From Torymus aiolomorphi (lineage: Eukaryota; Arthropoda; Insecta; Hymenoptera; Torymidae): a DNA stretch of 64,000 nucleotides. The stretch is from the NCBI GenBank assembly GCA_036365515.1, contig CM070874.1, positions 64,003,583 through 64,067,582 on the forward strand, given 5' to 3'. This document shows positions 24,667 through 37,100 of the stretch, in pieces; positions within the stretch are counted from its first letter, which is position 1, and each line of letters starts with the position of its first letter. A program made the position numbers and the translations under genes. A model generated the notes under the pieces. It saw nothing but the letters and a program-made list of their open reading frames with translations. It was not told where the DNA came from and ran no database searches.

Positions 24667-25025
24667 TTAAGGTGATGTGAAATACCGACATAATTTTCAA
24701 ACATGGATATCTCATGAAAATACCAATAGAATCGTTCAAAAAAAATCTGAGTATAGTATTAACATATACGGAGCGCTTGACGTTCGTGTTTTTCCAAAAA
24801 AATTATGAGAATTTATTTAAATAAAAACCGTACTGTCGGCAAGTAGGAATCTGCAATTAAGCTACTTTTCAAACATGGATATCTCATGAAAATACCAAGA
24901 GAATCACCCAACAAAAATCTGAATATAGTGTTTACTACGGAGCGCTTGACGTTCGTCTTTTTCCAAATAAACGTTTAAATGTTGATTTAAAAAATATTGA
25001 AATTCACGGTTTCACATGGCCTTAA
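24667..25025. mobile_element. TTAA-flanked MITE, 351 bp, upstream of OR-2
   Basis: Ends TTAAGGTGATGTGAAA and TTTCACATGGCCTTAA. The matching region before OR-1 has a single TTAA (6318-6321) in the same context, which is an empty site. Inside are two direct repeats of about 95 bp starting TTTTCAAACATGGATATCTC (24691 and 24867). Confidence 0.8.
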
Positions 25026-25589
25026 TTGAGAATACTATATTAGTTATTTAGCAAATTATTTCCAAATCATAGTCCAGTTCATAACAAAACATCTACACTT
25101 ATCCTATTTTATATCTTATTATGATCAATAAAAGTTTATGTGTGCACTACAGAAGCGCAAGAAACTCATTATGCAACAAATATTCTTTTGCGTAGTTTTC
25201 AAAATGTTTTTAATAGTAGAAAATTTTCGATTTAATTCATTTCAATATGCTAATATTGAAATACGTTCAATTCACTAAATTATTAAGTATGTGAGCGATT
25301 TTTGCATAGAATATGAACTTTGATTGTTATTTCCTAGAAACTATTAGTGGTTCAATGTTTGTCATTGCATGCAGTCCAGTTACATTGCGATTATTTTTAC
25401 GAAATAACGAACTTATCAGCACTCTGCATTACTTTAGACAATAAAGTTACGGAAACTACTTTGGAATAAAGTACACTCATATATAGGGTTGGCAACTTTC
25501 TGTTTAAAAAAATAGCCGCAGCTTTTTTTAATTTTATTTACATAATAATTATGAAAGTTCACATTTTTTGTATATTATTAAGTACCTAT

Positions 25590-25948
25590 ACATATGGGCA
25601 AATCCATAATACTTTTAACTATTGTGTAATACTTTTTTCAAATTATTTATTGCTGCTATTAGCATGGCTTGCGAAGCACATAAATGAGACTATCCAGAAA
25701 ACAAGTCTTGTAATCTATATTAGTGTGCCACACAGACCGCAGCCTGGGGATGTACAAAACTTTTTTAGACAGTTTTATACATCCCTAAGCTGCGGCCTGC
25801 GTGGCATACTAATATAGATTACTCGTACAAGTCTTGTTTTCTGGGTTACATTGAAGATTTTACACTTAGTCTCGTTTATATGCTTCGTAGGCCATGCTAA
25901 TAGCAGCAATAAATAATTTGAAAGTATTATATATTTGTCCATATATGT
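25590..25948. mobile_element. Palindromic element, about 360 bp, just upstream of OR-2
   Basis: Arms include TTTATTGCTGCTATTAGCATG and, reversed, CATGCTAATAGCAGCAATAA; the centre near 25770 is CGCAGCCTGGGGATGTA against TACATCCCTAAGCTGCG. The corresponding stretch before OR-1 (about 7070-7090) lacks it. Confidence 0.65.
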
Positions 25949-26073
25949 TCTTAAATTAAAAACGTACATTCAAGAATGACGAGATCGCAAATGCAACAGT
26001 TACTGCAGTTTCTGCTTTTTAAATATATATTAATAGTTTTCTTATTTCATTTTTAGGTAAATATCTTTATAGA

Positions 26074-29000
26074 ATGGAGTTTTTTCCTCACCATTCGTGG
26101 CAACTAATTCAAAAATTGGAGAAAATTTTAGGAACATGGCCTTATGAAAATAAAAAGCGATATCTTTTACTACAGATAGTATATATATTAACATTTATAT
26201 CATTTATTATTCCCGTGGTAGATATTCGAATATTTCAAAATATTAAAAATTTTTTAAATTTCCAATATAGAAATACAGAATTGATTACTTTTAGGGTATA
26301 AGACTGAACAATGAAATTGGTTTTAACCGTGCCATTGTAATAGAAAATACACTTCTGAATCTTATTCTTTTTGCTATGGTCCTTAAATTAGTACTACCAT
26401 ATGTAAATAAAGTAAAGGTACGATTTTTTAGTGCTAATATAAAAAAAAATTCAAATTGATTTACAGAAAATTCAAAATGTGCACCTCGGTTTTATAAAGG
26501 TGCGTAAAAGATAATCTCTTTGACCTAAGTGAATATTTTTAAAAATCCTTTTAATAAGAAACCGTTTGTGTGAAAAGAAACCTGTTGCCACCTTAAAAAA
26601 ACTTTTTGGTAATATTTTCTGTTTCTTAAAAGATGTTTTGCTTACTATTATTAATTTTACGAACATTAATAAACTCTTAAACTTTAGGTTGGAAAATAGT
26701 TCTGAAGTTTGCATAATATAACTTGCATAGTATAATTTTTGCTTTAAAAAGAAAACTGTTTTGAAATGAAAGGATTTTCACAAAAGGAATATCTTTTTGA
26801 CACGATCGGTAAATTTTCTTGGTGTACCGTGGGATGGTGGGGTAATGGGAGTATATAGGCGAGCGTTAGTGCAAAGCTAATGATATTGCTCAAAGCAAAA
26901 GTGATTAAATTCCGATCCTTATTTGATCTATATTAAAAGCATAAGGCGTCAAAATTTATTTCAACTGAATTGAACTTGCTCATCGATTTGGTGCATTGTT
27001 ATTTTTAACTAGAGTTAATTAGCGGGCTACGTGCGCCACCTTTTGTCTTTTTTTTATTTGTTTTGAGATTCGAGATCGACTTTGAGATTTGAGATCGTTA
27101 GAGCGAAAAATAGATTATCTTGAACGCTTATAAAATTATATTATGGAACCAACCACAGACGGTTTTATCATAGATAACCTTATGAGCCATTGTTTATTTG
27201 CAATGTAAAGCAAATTTTTTGTTTTTTTTTATAACTTTAACTGAACTGTATATGAAAAATCTGTAAGAGCGCGAATAACTGAGTAAATAAGAATTAGTGG
27301 CTATTTGAAACATTTAAAAACAAGAGATAAATCCTATTTTTGCTAGTATGCAATTCAATGTTCTAGCTCCGACATCCTTTCAATTTTCAAATAACGATTA
27401 AAAAAATAAGATATATAGATAGCAAACCGATTAGTGATTATAGTTTGTTATTATTTTTTTTTTGTATTTAATATCTTTTTCATCAATAACAAAATTTAAG
27501 TTACTTACATGCATTACAAACGTATTACTCGTTATAAAAGACGTTATAAAAGATTTGATAATGCGTATTGTATATGCGGATATCTCCAGAACTTTTAATA
27601 TTCGGTGTTTAAAAAAAAAATTTATTCTTAGAGCACACCTTTGAAACAAATATGCCTATTAAATAATGTAGTATCTTTGTTTACAAATATACCTTTAGAG
27701 TTGTTGAATGATATTATACAAGATAAATGGTCTGAAATTAAAGTACATACTAGTTTAACAAAAGATGAATTTATAAAGGCACTTAATTTGGTTTTTAAAA
27801 ACACAATTTTTTCTTTTGATAATAGTCTATATGAACAAAGATATGGTTGTCCAATGGGATCACCTTTGTCACCTGTTATAGCCAATTTAGTAATGGAAAA
27901 ATTGGAAAGTATTGCTTTGTCTAAGTTGGTTTTTCAGCCAATTATTTTTAAAAGATATGTTGATGACATTTTTGCAGTTGTACCAGAATGTTTTGTGGAT
28001 GAAATGGTGGATGTGTTTAATTCTATCCATGATAGAATTAGATTCACAAAAGAAGTTGAGAAAGATTATCAATTGAGTTTTTTAGATATTAGAGTCATTA
28101 GAGGTAATAATAATAGAGTGAAATTAGATTGGTATAGAAAACCTACATGGTCAGGTAGATTTTTAAATTTTGATTCTCACCACCAATTCGGAAACAAGAC
28201 AGCTGCGATCAAAGGTGTCATTGACAGAGCGATTAAATTGTCACATAAAGATTTTAGGAAAAAGAATTTAAATTTAGTTAGAGAAACATTTATTAAAAAT
28301 AGTTATCCCGTAAAATTTATTGATAAAATGATTGATGAGAGAGTGTGGGAAATTTATAATGGTGGATTGAAGCAGCGGGTAGATAATCAAACAAGGAATA
28401 GAAATGGAAAGAATGCATATTTTAGTTTACCATATGTTAGAGGTTTGTCGAAAAGGATTAGAAGGGTTTTTAGTAAACATAATATTCAAGTTTTCTTTAG
28501 AAATGATAATAATTTAGAAAGGTTATTTAGTAATGGTAAAGACAAGGATGATAAATGTTTGAAATCGGGAGTTGTTTATAAAATTAATTGTAGGGATTGT
28601 AATGGTTGTTATATTGGTCAAACGGGTAGATATTTGAAAAAGAGAATATATGAACATCAATATAGTTTACGCAGCTCAAGTTGTACATCGGGTTTGAAAG
28701 AACATTGTTTAAATAGTTTGCATTCTTTCGATTTTGGGAGTGTGGATATTTTGAAACAGGGGATTAAGAATAAATATAAGAGGGAAAGCCTTGAAAGTAT
28801 TCACATTCTAAGAAATCGGAATAATGTAAATTTAATGATAGAGTCAAGTAAATTAGATAACATTTATCATTCTTTATTAATTTAAGTGAGAATGGCAAGT
28901 TGGAGAGGGGAATGTGGAGGGTGGTGGGGTAAGAGAAAAGAAGGGGGTATGGGTGCATGGTATATAAGGAGGTGTATCGCGGGTTTTATTTCAGTCCCTG

Positions 29001-32000
29001 AGGAGGAGCCGGAGCAGGCTCGAAACGTCGGACAATGTGGTGGTGGTGGGCAGTCAGATCGTCCTTTGCTAACAAAGTTTTTTCCAGATTTTAATTAAGT
29101 TTTTATTTCAGATTCTGCGGGGGTGATTATAAACAAGGGCAATCTGACTGCCATAAATATTAATTATTTTAATTTAATTTGTAAGACTGTAAGACCGATG
29201 GAAAAATTCTTATCAGTTGATATTAAATAATACAAAAAAGTTTGCGTAACTCATTTTTTAGTTCCGTTAAAAAATAAAAGCTGCACAATACAATTTTAAG
29301 AAAATAATGTGATTGCACGTAGGTGCAACCCCCTACCCGGTTCCGTTATTTAGCTTAATCGTATCAAAATTGTATTAAACTTTGTTAGAAATATTGTTAG
29401 CATTCCAATCTCCCATACCACCGCGTGGCGCCACCTACGAATCACTCACCGACCCCGCTCTCACATTCACCCTCACTCTCTCCAAGACCGTCATGAGATC
29501 AACACGCACACGTTCCATTTTACATTCACTCCATCCCTGTAAATCTTGACAGACAATATATTCATTGTGTTTCAAATAAGTGGTTTCTCGTAATTTATTT
29601 CACCGTCTCCATTATCAATCTCTTAACCGACAAATTTTAAATATATCACTTTAACAATTTAACTATACATCTTTCTGAGATATTAAATTAGTGATTACAA
29701 TGACTTTTAGACCTCAAAATTCAAAATTCAGCGTGCGCTTATCAAAAATCTAGTTTTTTTTTTAATGAGTTATGCTTGAGAAGTAATTTTTTGAAGTCGT
29801 ATAATTTTTAAACTATGCGTGGCACACACACGGGCAACAAATCAAATGATTGTATTTTTAATAAAAAATGAAATCTGATAGCAAGATTAAAAAAAAACCT
29901 CATGTTAAAAGGTATAGAACAGAATTACTAAGAAAATTTTTATTTTTGAAAAATGACTGACACTAAGTTCTAGATTCTTGATTTCAATTGTATTACAGGC
30001 ACATCTCTGAATTAAAGTTGTTCTATTTACATATGATACCAAATAATATACTGTGATAGTCTTAGTGAATAAAAAACTTCGTTACAGTTTTTATAGAGCA
30101 AATACTGTAAAAAATGTCTTCATTGACGGCAACGAATGAGTCAATTTAGCACATTTCTTTGCTCTCATCGCTTTGTACGTAACTGGAACGATTGTTTCAT
30201 ACATGGAACATTAAAAAACATTTACTTTTACCTATTTACATTACTGAAACTATATTTCTTATTAAAAAGATCTAGAAAGTTGCAATAACATGAAAAGTAA
30301 AAGTTCTAGAGATATACTAAACTTTAAAAATCCAATATCATTATACGGATTGAATTATTATTCTTACACTGAATTTGTGCACATTGTAAATGTTGTAAAA
30401 CATGCCTTCTTTCAAACGTTTATCATTCAACTTAGAAAAAGCTTATATACAAGTGTAAAAATAGAAAATAAAAGAGAAACGAACTTTTATTTGCTTTTTT
30501 TTCAAAATAGAAAAGATATTTATTCCTTTCAAAGTTATGAAAGTTCAAAGTTGAGCGATAAAAATACACTAAGTCGCTAAAATTCGTAGTTTGACTTCAC
30601 GTATAGTTTAATGTATTTTCGTTGCTCAACTTAAAACTTTCATAACTTTGGAAAGAATAAATATTTTTTAATTTTGAAAAAAAGTAACTGAAAGCTTATT
30701 CTCTCCAGTTTTATTTTCTATTTTTACAATTGCATGTGAGGCTTTCCTAAGTTGAATCATTAACGATTGAAAAAGAGCACTTTTTACATTTCTTTAATCC
30801 ACCTGCGCCATTGATAGCTGTAGTCTATATGGGAATACGTGTATTTGTCAAATAAAGCAATTTATAGATAATTCGAGTTTATCAAAGCGTATAGGATCTA
30901 ATATTGCGGCTTTCTTTATATTTTGATAACATGATTCTAATATTAGTAGTAGCTAGAAAAAAAAATATTTCAGTAGTGGGAAAAATTTGTATTCATTTTT
31001 CATTTGATAAAAAATATAAATTTACTATTCTAAAAATAATAAGAATTGTCACCTACGAAATATGTAAATTGATGTGAAAAGTATACGTATCAATATATAT
31101 TTGTAGCGGAAAAAACTTTACGATATGATTATCTTGGATTGGAAGACGATAACAGATAAAAAAGAGAAGAACATTTTAGAACAATTTTCAGATGCTGGAT
31201 ACAAACTCACGGTTATCTACTTGTGCAATATAATGATATATTTTCTATTTCAATAATTTTTATCTCGTAAGAGATACTTCAAGAGATGTGTTTAATGGTC
31301 ATATTTTCTAATTTAGCAATTATAGGATGTGATGTCTGTGTATATCATGGGATCCCTGTTGTAAAAATGTTTGTAAAATATTATATGGATGAAAATCAAA
31401 CGCGTCTTGTCAAGACACTAAGTTTTTATATTGAATATAACATTGATCACGACAAATACTATTCACTGATAACGTTCCATGCTGGGATAATAGGTGCTCT
31501 TACATTTTTAATCATATTAACACATGATATGTCGTTTATTATGTCAGTGCAACATATTTGCGCTTTGTTTAACATCATCTCGTAAGTATAAACCTAAAAT
31601 ATCTTTCTTATTTAAAAGTCTTGTCGTACTGAACCGATCCTGACAAATTATTATGACAAGAACAATAGACAATACTTGCATATCAACATTCATAAAAAAA
31701 TTTGGTCAGCAATATTTTACAAAGTTGTTACACACTTAAAAGTTGCATAAGCTCATCTGGGAGATGGTACAACAGGACTGCAACCTTTATTTTAAAGAAA
31801 CTCATTTGCTCGTCAAAATTTTATTGCATCTAGAAGCATTTTAAATATACTTTTATTCATTATCTTCTATTTATTTGTAGAATATATTTTGATAAAATTT
31901 CGAGAATCCTTAAACAATATGAAGATGGAGTTATGAATTTCGCAATTGCAGATGATATAATATTCAACCATGTATCAAAGGCAATCACTCTACACAATTT

Positions 32001-34024
32001 AGCCTTCAAGTAAATATGTTTAAGAAGTGAAACCGCGACAAATATTGTTTATCATTCATCTAACACCGTATAAAAAAATTAGTCTGACACTGGTCTGGGA
32101 AAGGTCTGGCTGAACTAGTCTGGCTATGGACATTATGCCAGATTTATCATTTTTTTCTCAAATAAGTATCGCAAAAATGACAGACTTCTCTTGAGATGCC
32201 AGACTTTTTGCCGGACTCAAAATTATTATTTTCTCAAAAAAGTCTGGTAAAAGCACCAGACTTCCAGACTTTTTGCCAGACTATTTGTCGGATTTTTTAC
32301 CAAATTTTTATGCCAGACTTTTCTCGATGACCTTTGTTCCAGAACGATGCTCCAGGTCCTACAGCGTCGGATTAACCTGACCGTCGTGCACATCGTGGCC
32401 ATGCCTCGTCTATAGCAGCGCAGAGAGATGCATCATTTTCAAGGCGTGGAGCTCGGCATACGTGAGGCTCATGCCCTCGCTAGTCTAACGTGCAACCCAA
32501 ACTTTGCCGGTGTATGCCGATATCACAGTTATTGTCGTCATCGTAGCCGCCACCACAGTCGTCCCCACCGTACTACCGAGCGCTATTTAATGCTGCTTGT
32601 GTCTGGATCTGCTGCGGAGATTTAAGGCAACGCTATAGCTAACCTGAAAATATATACCGCAAAGTATCTAGTTTTTGTGGTATAAAAAATATTTTATAGA
32701 AAGCGTCAACTTATCTGATAATTCTGCGATTGCTGTTCACCATGGTTCGACATCAAATTCAATCTCTTTCGTTTTTAATTTTTCTGTAGGTATGCACGGC
32801 GAAAGATATTCATAACCCAAATTGAAAAAATATTTTGAAGTCTATAAACAACATGAAATTACCGTATCATGTGTTTTGTCGACAACCTAAACATGTGATC
32901 ATAGCAACATATTCAATACAAAGAATGCTGAACTAGCTTCACGATGTTTATGGACTTTAAAATATTTTCAACGCACTACATGAATTTGACTTTTTTAATG
33001 ATTTGTTCACGAATGCACACCTTACAGAAGAATAAGAAGCATGAGGAATTGAGTTCTACATCGAATCTCGGTGAACAGCAATTGCAGAATTATCAGATAA
33101 GTTGGCGCTTTCTATAAAATATTTTTTATATCACAAAAACTAGATACTTTGTGGTATATATTTTCAGGTTAACTAGAGTTGCCTTTTAAATCTCCGCAGC
33201 AGATCCAGACACAAGCAGCATTAAATAGCGCTCGATAGTACGGTGGGGACGACTGTGACGGCGACTACGATGACGACAGTAACTGTGATATCGGCGACAC
33301 TGGCAAAGTTTGGGTTACACGTTAGACTAGCGCGGGTATGAGCCTCACGTCTGCCGAGCTCCACGCCTTAGAAATGATGCATCTCCCTACGCTGCTACAG
33401 AAGAGGCATTCTGGAACAAAGGTCCACGCAAAAAGTCTGGCATAAAAATCTGGTAAAAAATCTGGTAAATATTCTGGCAAAAAGTCTGGCAAAAGTCTGG
33501 TCTTTTACCAGACTTTTTTGAGAGAGTAATTTTTAGTCTGGCAAAAAGTCATTCATTCTCAAGAGAAGTCTGTCATTTTTGCCAGACTTTTTTGAGAGAG
33601 TAATTTTTAGTCTGGCAAAAAGTCATTCATTCTCAAGAGAAGTCTGTCATTTTTGCCAGACTTATTTGAGAAAAAAAATGATAAGTCTGGCATAGTGGCC
33701 GTAGCCAGACTAAGGCCATACTTCAGCCAGACTAGTTTAGCCAGACCTCTCCCATACCAGTCCCAGACTAATTTTTTTTATACCAGCACAGTAATAACAT
33801 TTTGATACTCCTTATTATAATCTTGTGCATACATATTTAATTCTTCATTCATATAAACAGGTAGAGATAATAGAAGATGCGTTTAAAATGACCTGGTTCT
33901 TCGTAACTTTGATAAATACAGTAGCATTTGGAGGAGTTTCATATAGTGTAATTATTTACTTACAAATTTATAAAGTTTGTAAAAGCTTACAATGTCTGAT
34001 ACAACTTTTCTTTTTATGCACACA

Positions 34025-34060
<36 letters not shown>

Positions 34061-34128
34061 CACAGACACATGAGTCATGACTGACACAACGCGCACACGC
34101 ATGCACGCACACACACACACGCACACAC

Positions 34129-34167
<39 letters not shown>

Positions 34168-37100
34168 GAAAAAATTTTAATGTATAGGGTGTAGCTACTG
34201 ACAGCCAAAATATATAACTGTAGAAAAGTTGATGTTACTGGTCTCGCTGTAACTCAAGAGAAACACAATTTATTATTTTGTCGACGTCAGGAACTTTTTA
34301 CTTAAATAAGTGTGTCTTCAGGATAAATTTTTTAAGAAATCTTTAAATGTAACCATCTTAGTTGTGTAATAATTTTTTTATAATAATAAATAATGCGAAG
34401 TACAGGTGGTAAGGATTATACCATCAGTAAAATTCAGAACGTCGAATTTATCCTGAAGAGAAACTCATTTAAATAAAGAATTCGGAACGTAAATAAAATA
34501 ATAAATTCTGTTTTCCTCAACTGACAACGAGACCAGCAGCGTCAACTATTAAAGGTACAAAAGGATTTTCAACTAATCTAGACCAAGTCATGGTTTTGTA
34601 TAACTACAAATTATGGTTGAACCATATAAGTCTTTGGATTAATACCTTTCAGTTCAAAACAGATGCTTAGACTGGCGCTCGATGAGTTCACTGAGTTCAG
34701 ATTGAGAGGTGTAAGTATTAGACCTCTGGGATAAAACTGTTGAATAAAGGACACACAAATTGGATAGAATAAAAGAGTTTATTTAATGAACTTAAGCTAA
34801 GATACAGTATGACTACACTTGGCGCGGGCCATTCTCGGTCTGACGACAAGTTTGCAGGAGCGTCGCGCTCGCCCGTCGGCTCTCACACGTTATGGGGTGG
34901 GGAGACACACATATGTACATACGTGTGTCGCGCGCTGTACAATATAATATGTATATTCTCAACAAAAACATTTTATCTATGTTTTTACTTGCTATATAAT
35001 AATTCAGAAGTTGGATTTGCAAGGTGTCAAATATTATTATAATTCTTGCATCGTATCGAACGTCAGTCTATAGAGCGGTTGAACGCATTCCTGAACTGTC
35101 ACAGCAGGATTTGGACTTCAAGTCGAAGGCCCAAAAGAACTTTTTGTTTTGGTCTTGATCAGGATCGAGTTCAGAAATATATTTTATTCCACACTCGACC
35201 GATATGACCACCTTTTGCCCCCTGAAAATCGGGGCAGAAGCAGCATATATTTCGCGCAAATCTCATTTGCGGGGCGAAAGTAAATTGAAATTTTTTTCAT
35301 TTAATTTTTTTTCAACACTATTCGGTTTATGATATGAAAAATGTGTTGACCCGCTTTTCAGAGTCTAAAGGTTGCCAAGATCGAAAGTGGAATAAAATAC
35401 AATATGCAACTCGGGACAAAAGTAGATTTTTCTCGCGGGTAATTACTGCCCTCGCGAGAATATTCTCGAACCATGTTGTCGCTCGGACAGTAAACCTACC
35501 TGCGAGAAAAATCGACTATTTTCGCCCCTTGTTGGATAATGTACTAATATGTAAGACATGCACGATATTCGCGCTTTTTTTTACTAGCGGGCAAAAAAGG
35601 TTTCTCTTTTTTCCAGCGGGCGAAAATGTCTACTTTTCCGCCCACTGCTTTAAACCTGCGTAAAATCGAAGAAATTAAACTTGATGATCCCCCATAAAAT
35701 TACATGTGTCCACAAAAATATGGTCTGCACCAAGGCTTTTTGACCTCGTGTCTTTGCAGTACTTGTCTTCGATTCGTACTGTAAACTCCACACTATGTCT
35801 ATACTTTTCGCCCTTGGCACAGAATATACTATTGCTTTCGTATTCGATAGCGATCGAGTTCGAAATTATTTTTCATTATGAGACTCGATGGCGATAGAGT
35901 TCAGAAGTACTTTGCATTTTTTTATCTTGCTGAACAAGAATTTTAGGTCCTTTTCAGAGTACTAAAAAGAAGAGATTCCCACATTCGAATTATGGATTTG
36001 GTTAATACTTCAGGATGTCATTTTTTGAGTCAAAAAACTAAACCGTTATTTCATGGATTTGTCCATTGGGCTCCAGGGACAAAAATAGAGCAGTATTTTG
36101 AAATATCTAGGGGAAATAGATGTCCACAAAGACCTAAATAAGTCGATAGCTAAAAGTGTCACAATAATCATGCCAAGAATAGGAAGTGGTCAGAAAGAAC
36201 TTTAATTTAAGCTTTCATTGATTTAAAAATATTAATTACTCGTGAAGTTATAAACGATCAAAGACAATGTAAAAAAATAGTTATCAATTTCCTTTTTTTC
36301 CTAACTATTTAATGGGTGTTTTTTTCGTATACTTTTATATGGAGTCGAGGTAGCTCGTTCTTTTACGAAAGTTCACTGAACATGTCCGTAATTTCATGTG
36401 CAAAAAAATACCTCAAGACCAAAAAGGACCTAAAATTCGTGATCATCGAGATAACAAAATAAATAGAACGTATTTTCGGACTCGATTGCGGCCGAGTCCA
36501 GAAGTGAAAAGGCTTAATCCCAAGCGAGTGCAAAAATGCAAAACATTTGTGGTCTTGATCACCATCGGGTCCAACAATAAAACGTGTTTCTGGGCTCGAT
36601 GAGGAATTGGGTAGACTATTGAGTCAAGTATTTGCAATCTTGTGTCACAATACCAGTGCTGAGCTGTGTTTTAGTAGATATTGGAAATTATATAGTTCAT
36701 ATGTTATTTGTACTCTAGCAATGAATTGTAAAATCTATACTTAGGCAGTTCTAAATTTTTTCCGCGTATGCACTTATTTTCAATAACGAAATTTTGTATT
36801 TGTGTTTTGTAACTATAGATATTGCTAAGTCTGGATCAAATAGATGAAACGATAAGATACGTGATTACGCTTCTCGCATTTCTCGTACATTTTTATTTTA
36901 TTTTTCTACCAGGCCAAAAAATTATCGACCACAGTGAATTTGTATTTGATATCTGGTAAATTACAAAATATGATATGCAGTATAAATTCTTTAATTAAAA
37001 AATTGAATTTGAAATTCAAATATATATTTCAGTTATAGCTGCGATTGGTACAAATTATCGAAAAAATCAAAAATGTTAATTCGTATAATGATGATGAGAA

